Below are positions 34,755 through 44,400 of a DNA stretch of 64,000 bases, in pieces. Under the pieces are notes generated by a model, which saw only the letters and a program-made list of their open reading frames with translations, ran no database searches and was not told the origin of the DNA. Within the stretch, counting starts at the first letter, position 1; the number at the start of each line of letters is the position of its first letter. This stretch comes from Haberlea rhodopensis. Taxonomy: Eukaryota > Streptophyta > Magnoliopsida > Lamiales > Gesneriaceae. Location of the stretch: assembly GCA_907163345.1 (NCBI GenBank), contig CAJQUN010001148.1, positions 36,241 through 100,240 of the forward strand, read 5' to 3'. The position numbers and the translations under genes are program-made.

Positions 34755-35095
34755 GTTGTCTAAGTTTTTTTAGTGTTTTTAGATTTTATCATTTTGGAAT
34801 TGTTTGTAAGAATTGCATTGTATAAATGATGTTGGACTAATATGTTGTTATGTGTTGAATGTATATTGAGTTGATATTGTGATGCTTGTTGATGGCTATT
34901 TGGTTTATTTAATTTATAAATGAAACTCTGTTCAATTTTCTTAAAAATCCTATACTTTTTTATTCTCACAAAAGGGAAATAAATGTGTAAACTTGATTGT
35001 TGAAATGCTATTTGCAACCTGTTGATTTTACAACTTGTGACGCATTTTTAAAAGGTGATAAAAATGCACATTGAAACATTGTTTATCATTGCATT

Positions 35096-35229
35096 CATTA
35101 AGGGGGAGTATAAACTCTTACATTCATTAAGGGGGAGTTTAAACTCTCTATGCATTGCATTGCATTGTTATAGTTAAATTTTTTTTTTTTAAGTTTACCA
35201 GGTTTTGTGATCATCAAAAAGGGGGAGAT
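35096..35229 (+). other. Repeated polypurine motifs before the 3' LTR
   Basis: Two tandem copies of cattaagggggagt(a/t)taaactc (35096-35117 and about 35128-35148) precede the true polypurine tract aaaaagggggagat (35216-35229) that abuts the LTR. Extra polypurine-like motifs upstream of the 3' LTR are known for Sireviruses. Confidence 0.85.
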
Positions 35230-36356
35230 TGTTGCGCCTTAAAACGCTACAATTCTCATTTCTCTAAGTTAAATAAAATTATCAAAATATCAATTTTTGT
35301 TTTGATGATTACAAAACCTGTGATTTTTGTACTAATGATTTATGTTGAGTATGCATCATTATTTTGATGAAATCAAGCATATTGAAGATTGACAAAACTG
35401 TTGAAATATAGAGAAAAGAAAAAAAATTTATTCCAGGCAGACCACCCCAGGCGATGAGAACCATCGCCCTAGGCGATGAGTGCCAGGCGAGGGCATCACC
35501 ACGCACATCGACCCTGGTGATGGCGAGGAGTGCGCGCAGGTGCGGATCGCGAGGCGTTGGCAAGAACGCCTGAGGCGATGCATAGTTACTGTTCATTTCG
35601 AAGCACGTCAATGAATTTATAGAGCGATCGCCTGAGGCGATCTGTGTAAATTTCGAAGAAAAAAAATTGCCCGTTGGGCTGAGGCAATGCGAGATAGTTT
35701 GAGGCGATGCAGGAGCGATTTTGGCCTTAATTTTTGCTAACGGCTAGTATGACAATTGGGAGCCTCCTACACTATAAAAATGGACAATTGAGCTCAAGTT
35801 GAAGCTAAGAAAAAACAAGATACAACACAAGCAAGCTATACTCAATCCAACTCAAGCTATCATAGCAAAACTTCATTTATTTCTATTTTAGTGTCTTCTA
35901 TTGAGAGTTTGTTTCTTATTCTTGTGTGAGAGCTTTGTTCCTCATTTGGTTACACCGTGAAGGTGTCATTTGTTGTAGCACACAAGTTGTGAATCATTGT
36001 AAAGGTCCTCCAACATCGACGCAAGTTGGAAAATTGTATAAGTCACCGACAAGTGAAGTTGGTGCAAGGTTGTGGCTATCCTTGGAGCCCTCAAGGCCAA
36101 GAAGAAGTTGTGTGTGACTATCCTTGGAGCCCTTAAGGCCAAGAAGAAGTTGTTCTAGTGGAACCTCGGTTAAACGATTTCTAACCGGGAAGAGGAGACG
36201 TAGGCGATTACATTACGCATTTACTTTATTATTTCTTATTGTTCATTGTTCGATTGACATCAAGTCTTCCGCAGCACAAACTCGAATTTTGCAAAATCAC
36301 TTTAAATCGCTAAAGTAGCCAATGAACCTCATTCACCCCCCTCTTCGGTTCCAACA
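35230..36356 (+). repeat. 3' LTR of Sirevirus
   Basis: It begins TGTTGCGCCTTAAAACG and ends TTCGGTTCCAACA. It is nearly identical to the 5' LTR over most of its length, with two deletions (near 35570 and near 36208, the latter removing about 55 bp around the 'catcgccgaacttctat' region). A promoter-like box actataaaaatgg lies near 35770. The palindrome cluster lies at 35448-35725. Two copies of the cttggagccc unit lie at about 36078-36150. Confidence 0.94.
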
Positions 36357-36361
36357 ATACG

Positions 36362-36565
36362 CTCCAACCATTCCTCAGCTTGCTCACCAGATTCAGTTCC
36401 TTCAAATTGAGGTGGCTACTAGCCCAAGAACTGAGTCAATATCAATTCTCCAGGTAATAATGCATGTTCCACTGGCCCTTGGCCCACTGGTGGTGGTGGT
36501 AAAGAAGCCTGACCAACACTTACATTTACACTCACAGCATCCCCTACTTCTTCTTGGGGATTCAT
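36362..36565 (-). pseudogene. gypsy gag, N-terminal part, element 2
   Basis: The minus strand starts with ATG at 36565 (MNPQEEVGDAV) and reaches PPQFEGTESGEQAEEWLERI just before the Sirevirus target site. A frame error lies before PPQFEG. The next codons (EQIF) lie at 23715-23733 on the far side of the Sirevirus, and the main gag continues at 21974. This places the Sirevirus insertions inside the gag domain. Confidence 0.85.
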
Positions 36566-36738
36566 AGGTATTCACGCTGTCATACTGCAATCAAGGGTTA
36601 ACAACAATACTCAAGCAATTTAAAGCATGTTAGTATAATGCATTATACTACATCAAATGCATAAACATGCTTCTAAGTGAACACTTATCTCACTAGTTCA
36701 CTTCCTCTACCCTTTGTTCATCACAGTCATCTAACCAC

Positions 36739-36751
36739 TGCTCTGATACCA
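36739..36751 (-). other. Primer-binding site of gypsy element 2
   Basis: The plus strand tgctctgatacca is the reverse of TGGTATCAGAGCA, complementary to initiator tRNA-Met, placed 5 bp inside the 5' LTR edge at 36757. Confidence 0.85.
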
Positions 36752-36756
36752 CTAAA

Positions 36757-38745
36757 TGTGGTTCCTAGTCATCTCAATCGTCAATTAAACATAAGATTAA
36801 GTATATGCCTTTACTTTACTTAACAGGATTAATACGTATACTGATCAAGATATCAGCAACTACCTTTTACATTATCCCACTTATAATGTACATAGCATCT
36901 AATTACGCTGTTTACAAGTCAAAATCTTTACAATATTCTTTACTCACGATCAATATATCTCCTTGCAGCGGAAGGTAGACTCACAATCCCGGCCTCCCGT
37001 GTCTATGAGTCCCTACAGAACAACCACACAACACGAGTATATAGATGATGTCCACAATCCAACATCAATAAAATGCATAAATATTGTAGAAAAGACTTTC
37101 AGTATATCATGCATTGAAATACTCCTCGTTGGTTGCTCCTGTACACACATCAAACCACAATATACAACAATATGTCCTGACATGTCCGATGAATCTCATC
37201 CATCACCCTGTTATAAAGGGGCATATATGATATTACATTTATGCGCAATATGTCAGTGGAACCTCCTCACATCTTCATTTTAGCAGCATATATCATATTT
37301 CCAGCTCAAACATTATAACAGTATCATCTCATGCCTCAACAACATCATGCCTCACAACATCAATCACATGCCTCAACAGCATCATGCCTCACAGCATCAA
37401 TCAAAATGATATATATCCAACAATCATATATATATCACATACATATCATCAATACTCGTACGTTACATGTACCTCAAAAACCTTCACATGAAGTAAAGTA
37501 TGTAGATTGTGCTTCAACCTCCTCGTTGTCCAGCAGTATGCGACGGTTCTACACATACATGATATTAGCACCAATCTCAAGCACATCAATATGTGACATT
37601 CATATTAAACATGATTTCATAATCCATATACATCATATTGGTTCCCCCATACTTTGTAACATTAAAAACTCAATTCACAATCTGAGCATAAGAGATCGAT
37701 CTCTAAGGAAAGGAGATCGATCCCTTATGAAGAAGACACTTATTTTTTTTCTATTGGAAGGCATGAGATCGATCGCCTCAGTAGTATAGATCGATCTCTG
37801 CCCTGTTCATTTACGAAAATCAGCATGACACCTTTTGGTATAAAATTCATAACTCTTTCATATGAACTCCAAATAATGCCCAGCTGGTGTCAAATCAAAG
37901 ATAACTCAAAGTTCTACAATTCATACTTGAAGTGCTAAGGTTAACTCAATCGTCTTCATAGCTGAAATTAGCCAAGAACATCAGGTTTCAGAAATCATTT
38001 AACTTCATATTTCAACATTTATACAGTTCGGTGAAACTGGCATAACTCATTCAATATAACTCTAAATTACTCGAATTTGCCTCAAATTAAATATAACTCA
38101 ACAGGCTACAACTTTCATTTGAACACCAACATCAAAATCAAAGCCTAAGAGTACCAAAAACGCGAAACAACAGGACACACAAGTTCTATTTCTCAGCAGA
38201 CATCATATCAAACTCATGATATTTCATCCAAAACATCTTCTACCTTCCTTAAACTTATTTATTTCATAATATCAACTTCAAAATACATGTTCCCTATCAA
38301 TATATAGAAACCTTACATCCTTTTCAAACAAACATCAACAATACATAAAAAAACACCTTTAAACTAAGAAAATAACTTGTATATATGATATTATACCTTC
38401 TAGGAACCTTTTCCTAAACTTAAAAATGGATTACAAGAGTTTGCAAAGATTTTCTTTGGGAGAGAAAGCACAAAAATGTGAAAGAGGGTGAAAAAATGGA
38501 TAACTTAGATTTTGTGAAGATTGTCTTCAATTAACACTATTATAATAAAGAGAAACCCATATTGCATTTTAAACCATCAAGAATCATACTCCTTTACTTT
38601 GTCTCCCCTCAAGTTTATAAAATAATGTTTTTAACCACCTTCTAGATATAATAAAACCGACCTACTTAAGTAGTTTTATTACAATGAATCCACGTCATAA
38701 ATATAATACGAGTCATAGATTAAACATAATCAAACATGTATCACA
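36757..38745 (-). repeat. 5' LTR of gypsy element 2
   Basis: It matches the 3' LTR at 16322-18260 with small differences and ends ..tatcaca beside the duplication catag (38746-38750). It carries agatcgatc-type palindromes at about 37692-37801, the same place as in the other LTR. Confidence 0.92.
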
Positions 38746-38750
38746 CATAG

Positions 38751-39018
38751 TCTCGATATGAAATTCATTGAGACGTATGTATTTAAAAATCAATAAATTT
38801 ATGTTGGATTTACTAGAGTATAATGCATCTTTTATTAAAATATTTGTTTTACCAGGCAATATTATGTTTGCTCTTCCAGAGCCTTCAATTAGGTTTTTAA
38901 TACCAGAAATTGTATTAACATTTGCTTTTGACATTTTCAAATTCGAGAAATAATTCTGATATCGAAGAATTGTGTGTGTTGTTCCACTGCCAACGAAACA
39001 AATATCTCCACCTTTCAT
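38751..39018 (-). pseudogene. copia protease, outer element, active site lost
   Basis: The minus frame begins GGDICFVGSGTTHTIL, then SKANVNTISGIKNLIEGSGRA and DALYSSKSNINLL, the aspartic-protease region of a copia polyprotein. The catalytic Asp-Ser-Gly reads Gly-Ser-Gly, so the active residue is gone. The frame is otherwise open for over 80 codons. It is cut at 38750 by the gypsy element; the continuation is at 16316. Confidence 0.85.
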
Positions 39019-39499
39019 CTTGGTTTACTTTCAGCATTAATATTTTCCATCATTATATAAACAAAATAAACGAAGTGAAGAAAATGATAAAATTAATATA
39101 TTAATTTAAAGCTATTATACCCAAGACTTAGAAATATGACAAACCGGAGACTGGACATATAACGAATTTGACTTAGAAATACTAAGACTTAGAAATTTAA
39201 AACATAACAAATCAGTGATTGAATTAACACACATAACAAACTAGACTTAGAAATTAAGACACAATAAAGTTAAACAAAGATTCAACATTATATCAATCAT
39301 ATTTGATCTTTCTATTGCCATCACGAGCATCATCACCATAAAATGAAATTTCATTAATTTCTCCACTTGGCTCGGTAAAGAAATCAGCAACATCTAAAAG
39401 AGTAAAGTCCATTTGATCCTTTGGATCACTTTTCACAATCCATAATGTTGCTAAAATCAGTAAAATTAGTTACTTTCCTTTTTCCTTTACCCTTGATGT

Positions 39500-40379
39500 A
39501 TGCTTGATACAGACAAGATGCTTTGGTGTGCGGCAGGTACGAGACCAATTCCCTTTCACTCCACACCTATACAAGTTTCATCATGATTCTTAGGAGGACC
39601 AACAACCTTGCCATTTTCTTGTCTCTCATTGTTGTTGTTCCACTTCGAGTGGAATGGTGCATTTTTACGACCAATATGGTTTCGACCATGACGACATACC
39701 TTCGACCATTACCACGACCGCGACCACGACCATATCCATATTTATTTGCATTCACTTTCGGGAATGAAACATTTGCATTTACTTCTAGAAATGCTTGTAA
39801 TCCAGTTGGGTGGGTGTTAATGATTTTCATCAAGAGTTCATTGTTGTGTTACGCAACAAAGAGACATGAAATTAACTGAGAATATTTTTGAAAACCTCTT
39901 TCACGGTATTGCTGCTGCAGGGGCATGTTGGAGGCATGAAAAGTAGTTAATGTCTTTTCTAACGTATCTTCATCAGTAACATTGTTACCACATATTCTCA
40001 ATAGGGACACAATTTTAAACATTGTATAGTTATAATCATTTACTGTTTTGAAATCTTGCAACCTTATGTGCATCCAGTTATAGCGAGCCTTTGGGAATAT
40101 CACAGTTTTTTGGTGATCATATCTCTCAACGAAGTTTTTCTATAGGATATCATGGTCATTTACCCCAAGATATTCAGATTCCAGTGCTTCGTGGAGGTGA
40201 TGGCGAATGAAAATAATTGCCTTTGCTTTGTCTTGCTCGCTTGCCTCATATTTTCCTTTATGGTTTATCCAAGATTTTTCTCATTGAAATGGATCTCAGC
40301 ATTAAGGAACCAAGTCAAATAGTTTCTTCCGAAGACATCAACGGCAGCGACTTTAAGCTTACTGATGTTAGCCATAGCA
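39500..40379 (-). pseudogene. copia gag, outer element
   Basis: It starts with MANISKLKVAAVDVFG (ATG at 40379), then NYLTWFLNAEIHF and, in a clean frame at 40103-39849, ARYNWMHIRLQDFKTVNDYN with TTFHASNMPLQQQYRERGF, all typical of copia gag. A CGVKGNWSRTC knuckle remnant lies near 39540 with its first part shifted out of frame. At least four stops or shifts interrupt it. The stretch 39019-39499 is the decayed linker to the protease. Confidence 0.85.
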
Positions 40380-40658
40380 CTGAATCACATATCAAATAGC
40401 ATTTTAGTATATGGAATGCTCGTATTATCAAATCTACAAGTTTGAGTTTTATTACAAATTTCGAGCCAAAAATATTCAAACAAGGCTTCAAGCCTCCTAA
40501 TAAAAATTTTGAAACTTTAGGTTCATTTATCAAAAGATAGCAAGTTTTTGTATAAAATCGATGCAAATATTAAACAATCAAACTATATATAGACAACTAA
40601 CATTTGAATATACATTATATTGTAAAAAGTAGCGTGTTTATAAAAATGACTAGATTTT

Positions 40659-40669
40659 CGTGCTGATAA
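40659..40669 (-). other. Primer-binding-site region of outer copia
   Basis: The plus strand cgtgctgataa is the reverse of TTATCAGCACG, the usual short primer-site core of many plant copia elements, directly against the LTR edge. Confidence 0.7.
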
Positions 40670-40910
40670 TGTTTTATAAAATTCTAGTGTTGAACACAAT
40701 GTAAAACAAAATTATAAGATCAATATGGATGGGATATAAAGTTATTCATTGCTTTGTATATATGTTTTTCATACTATTTATCACAAAACTGTTTCACAAG
40801 GTAAGAATTACAAGTTATTTTACATTACTTAATGCCTTCAAGAGATACAAAATATTAATGTAACTTAAGATATGGCTTATTGGACATCCATATATGATTT
40901 GTTTATAATA
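40670..40910 (-). repeat. 5' LTR of outer copia element
   Basis: It is the 241-bp partner of 10134-10348. It starts tgttttataaaattc (plus strand) and ends gtttataata. It is the last element sequence before the promoter region of the TOPLESS-related gene. Confidence 0.8.
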
Positions 40911-41182
40911 CAAACAATGATTTTTTATGAAAAATTATTGTATGACGACTGAAATATTTTCAATCTACGAGAAATTATAAAATAATAATAAAATGAACAT
41001 TTTGGTATGAATAAAAATAGTTAGATAAACGACAAATGAGATAGGCTTATAAGATACGTAGGAATACTTATCAGTGATAAGTCAGTGTAAATCAATAGGC
41101 TCCTGCCAAACGCATAGAAGATAGCGAGACCAATTTTTCTCCCCACCAACTTAAATTCTACTTTTATCGCTATATAAATAAC

Positions 41183-41216
<34 letters not shown>

Positions 41217-41422
41217 GATATATATATATATATGTATGTATGTACGCCCTCAGAGTTCTCTTCAATTTTCGTGCAGCTTTTCTTTCCTTTTTTGTCCTGT
41301 GTTTTAGAGAAACCCTAGAAAGAACTAGAGAAAACATCTGGCTTCGTCGGTACACGGTTGGGATTTGTTCGTGGGGATTAGATCTGGTTTTTGGTTTTGG
41401 AATTTGTGGAATTGAGGTGGAA
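40911..41422 (+). promoter_or_regulatory. Promoter and 5' leader of the TOPLESS-related gene
   Basis: A TATA box (tatataaata, 41171-41180) lies about 250 bp before the start codon. A CT microsatellite follows at once (41183-41211), then a short (AT)n and (TATG)n run. Plant promoters often carry such CT stretches at or just after the transcription start. A perfect palindrome cttatcagtgataag lies near 41067. The region upstream is only about 260 bp long before the copia LTR ends. The transcript start is inferred to lie near 41200. Confidence 0.7.
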
Positions 41423-44400
41423 ATGTCGTCGCTGAGCAGAGAATTGGTTTTTCTCATACTTCAGTTCCTCGAGGAGGAGAAATTTAAGGAGTCGGTGCAC
41501 AGGTGTCTTTTTTCGTTTACCATGATGATGTGCTTTATCAGTTTGTCCGTAGTTTTTTCTTGCTTAACTTAGCTGTCTTATTTTGCCATATTTGTTGATT
41601 TTTTTTAGTTATGGTTTTTGTGTGTATACTTTTCTGTCCTTCAGGATGGGATTTGGCTTCGAAATTTTTTAATAACTGTATTCTTTTTTGTAATTGATTG
41701 GCGAAAGGCCAACAAGAAGAAAGGATGACTAGTCCGTTATATGTTTTTGAAAGCAGCAGTCTGTTATAGTGTATGGTATGATTAGTCATCTGGTTTTAAT
41801 TTGTGACCATTTTTTCCCTATAAAAAATTTAGCCTCGGAAAATTGGCATTCAGATTTATGGCTAGTTGACTGTTCTGATTTTGTCTTTTTGAAAGTCCGT
41901 TTCTTTTATGGTAATGTTGAATCCAATTCAGATAATGTACGGGATTGAATGATGTAGGTAAATGGAAATCTGAATCGAAGGTAGAAAATAGAGAGAGCGG
42001 TTAGTGAATGAATGAATATTCTTGATACCTGGTGGAACTGGCGTATGAAAAGGAAAAGTGGAACACGTGAATCCTGTTGAAGTTAGAAAGTTATTACAGA
42101 TTTACACAGATTGAGTACACAATGCAGTGGCATCTTACTTGGGCGATCTCTTGGTTGATTGCTGAATGACTACATCGAACTGTTCCATTTTTTGTGTTAC
42201 TTCTGACTGAAATACTCTTATTGGATAAATGTGGGTAAACATCTGCTTATGTACTTGGATGAGGATGCCTTGCCTTAAAGTTTTGTCCCTACACTTTGTG
42301 TTGTAGGCTTGAGCAAGAATCCGGATTTTTCTTTAATTTGAAATATTTCGAGGAGAAAGTAAATGCCGGTGAATGGGAAGAAGTTGAGAAGTACTTGTCT
42401 GGGTTTACAAAGGTTGATGACAATAGATACTCCATGAAGATATTTTTCGAAATAAGAAAACAGAAGTATCTTGAAGCTCTTGACCGGTACACAGAAATCA
42501 ATATACATGATGATATTCTGTATATTTCTTTGTAATGATGAATGTTTAACTCGAGCACTCTGTTTTTTCTTTTGTAATTTTAATTGTCATCAACAGGCAA
42601 GACAAAGCAAAGGCAGTTGAGATTCTTGTTAATGACCTGAAAGTGTTCTCGACCTTTAATGAAGATTTATATAAAGAAATCACCCAGCTTTTGACGCTTG
42701 GCAATTTCAGGTAATGTGTGTTCCTCTTGCTAGTTACAAGGTGCGTCCTCCACCCGAAGCAATGCGTAGTGTTTCTCCTTAGTTGTTTCACAAAAAAACA
42801 ATTTGAAATTGAACTTTGGACTCATATCACTGATAAAGTTGAAGGAGTATCGGAAAGTGTCCTTTGTTCTTTCGAGTGTTTTTGTGACTGCATCAACAGA
42901 TCAAATGTGTCAGAAAAGTGTTTTAAAAGACAAATTTTGAATGATACGCAACATTAAATGTGCTCACTCTTGAACCTAGACATTTTTTGACTCTATGTGC
43001 ACTAATTGGATAGAAGATGGAATGCACTAATTGGATAGAAGATGGAAGATGCGATTTCCCACTTTTATGGTTTAAAAGGTCTAGATTTTTTTGATTGGAT
43101 GGAGAGTCCGTAGAATGTCCTTGAAAGGAGAACATTGAAGCAGAAAATATAGTAAATCTATCATGGAGAACTAGGCATTCTAATCCAGGAGCAGAACTCT
43201 CTTTTGATCTATGCCTAAAAGTGAATTTGTGATTGGAATAGGAACCATAGTGAGGGTACCTTCATTTAATAATCAACCTATCTTTATCATATGTAGTACA
43301 CCAAGACATAGAAGATTACGCACCATGATGAACCACAAGGTGCTGCCTCAAGAGTGCAATCTGGTTGTCTTCTTGTTTAGCAGCCCAAATAAAGCTCTCT
43401 TTTGGTGTAGAAGTTTCCATAACTTGAAGTTGCATTTGGTGTGCTGACAATGTGTACAGTACCTGAATTCCTCTTCTGCAACAGTTTGGACGAAGTTAAT
43501 GTATACCAAAGCTTATAAATGTTCTTTGATGACAGGCAGAATGAGCAGCTTTCCAAATATGGTGACACTAAGACAGCCCGTAGCATAATGTTGATAGAGC
43601 TTAAAAAGTTGATTGAAGCAAATCCTCTTTTCCGCGAAAAGCTTGTTTTTCCTGCTTTGAAGTCATCTAGATTGAGAACCCTTATTAATCAAAGGTATCG
43701 TTGGTTCTCTGATCTCTATTGGACATAATATTGCTTGGTGTCTTGTTTATTTGTTTACCTACCCGCCTTCTGATTTTTTTTCCACTGTGTTCCATATCTC
43801 GTTGTTGTCTTTGTTCACGTCTTCTAATCACTTATCCCTTATTCTCATGAATTGGAAAGTTTGTTCTGTCATCCTTGCAGTTTGAACTGGCAGCACCAGC
43901 TTTGTAAGAATCCAAGACCAAATCCAGACATCAAAACATTATTTACAGACCACACATGCAATCCTCCGAACGGGCCTCTTACACCGACTCCTGTCAATCT
44001 TCCCGCTGCAGCAGTTGCAAAGCCTGCTGTTTACACGTCAGTTGGAGCACATGGGGTATAATAATGTTAATCATGATCAACATTTTTTCTATTATTTATT
44101 TTTTTCTTATCTTCCCATCATGGACATTTATTATGGCTACACTAGGATGCTCTTTAATTTTTTTATGATTACTCATGTTTATTCCTGCAGCCCTTCCCAC
44201 CTACAGCGGCAGCTGCCAATGCAAATGCTTTAGCTGGTTGGATGGCAAATGCTGCTGCATCTTCATCTGTGCAAGCAGGTGTTGTTTCAGCATCATCATT
44301 ACCAGTGCTACCTAATCATGGTAAAATTTTACCTCAATTAAATTGATTAAGTAGCTGCGTTTTTGGCAAGAAGTGATTGGCAAAGAGATAAGGGTTTTAT

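Larger units (their letters stand above)
23734..36356 (+). mobile_element. Full-length Sirevirus-type Ty1/copia retrotransposon
   Basis: A complete structure is flanked by the perfect 5-bp duplication atacg (23729-23733 and 36357-36361): 5' LTR, tRNA-Met primer site, gag with CCHC knuckles, protease, integrase, reverse transcriptase, RNase H, an extra 3' ORF (env-like), repeated polypurine motifs and 3' LTR. The long gag, extra ORF and several polypurine motifs point to the Sirevirus (SIRE/Maximus) lineage. Coding parts have a modest number of frameshifts and a few stops, so it is a recent but dead copy. It carries its own passengers: a hAT transposon in the 5' LTR and a TRIM-like element in RNase H. 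Confidence 0.95.
16322..38745 (-). mobile_element. Ty3/gypsy retrotransposon (Tekay/Del-like), element 2
   Basis: A complete but interrupted element lies on the minus strand: 5' LTR 36757-38745, primer-binding site 36739-36751, gag in three pieces, an ORF-less block, the integrase C-terminus, polypurine tract and 3' LTR 16322-18260. The 5-bp target duplication catag is present at 16317-16321 and 38746-38750, which proves one insertion event. The gag is split by two Sirevirus insertions. No reverse transcriptase or RNase H motif was found between gag and integrase, where a 2.3-kb block shared with element 1 lies instead. It therefore looks non-autonomous, or its pol has decayed beyond reading. 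Confidence 0.9.
10134..40910 (-). mobile_element. Ty1/copia retrotransposon split by nested insertions
   Basis: A short-LTR copia element lies on the minus strand with gag (40379 down to about 39500), protease (39018-38751), integrase (16316-15980 and 13373-12801), reverse transcriptase (12800-11281) and RNase H (11280-10555) in the standard order. LTRs are at 40670-40910 (5') and 10134-10348 (3'). The integrase is cut twice, by a gypsy solo LTR and by a whole gypsy element. Every coding part carries stops and frameshifts. About 4 kb of coding remnant and short LTRs remain of its own once insertions are removed. No target duplication could be recognised, so the outer ends are accurate to a few bases only. 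Confidence 0.85.

Noticed and set aside
39523..39879. Plus-strand ORF of 118 residues with a Pro-Arg repeat
   Set aside because: It is the shadow of the Gly-Arg-rich part of the copia gag on the other strand.
44015..44233. Separate small genes inside the TOPLESS-related locus (many ORFs of 60 to 110 residues from 41240 to 52559)
   Set aside because: They are single exons read through into introns; the 25-exon model joins the coding parts in frame.
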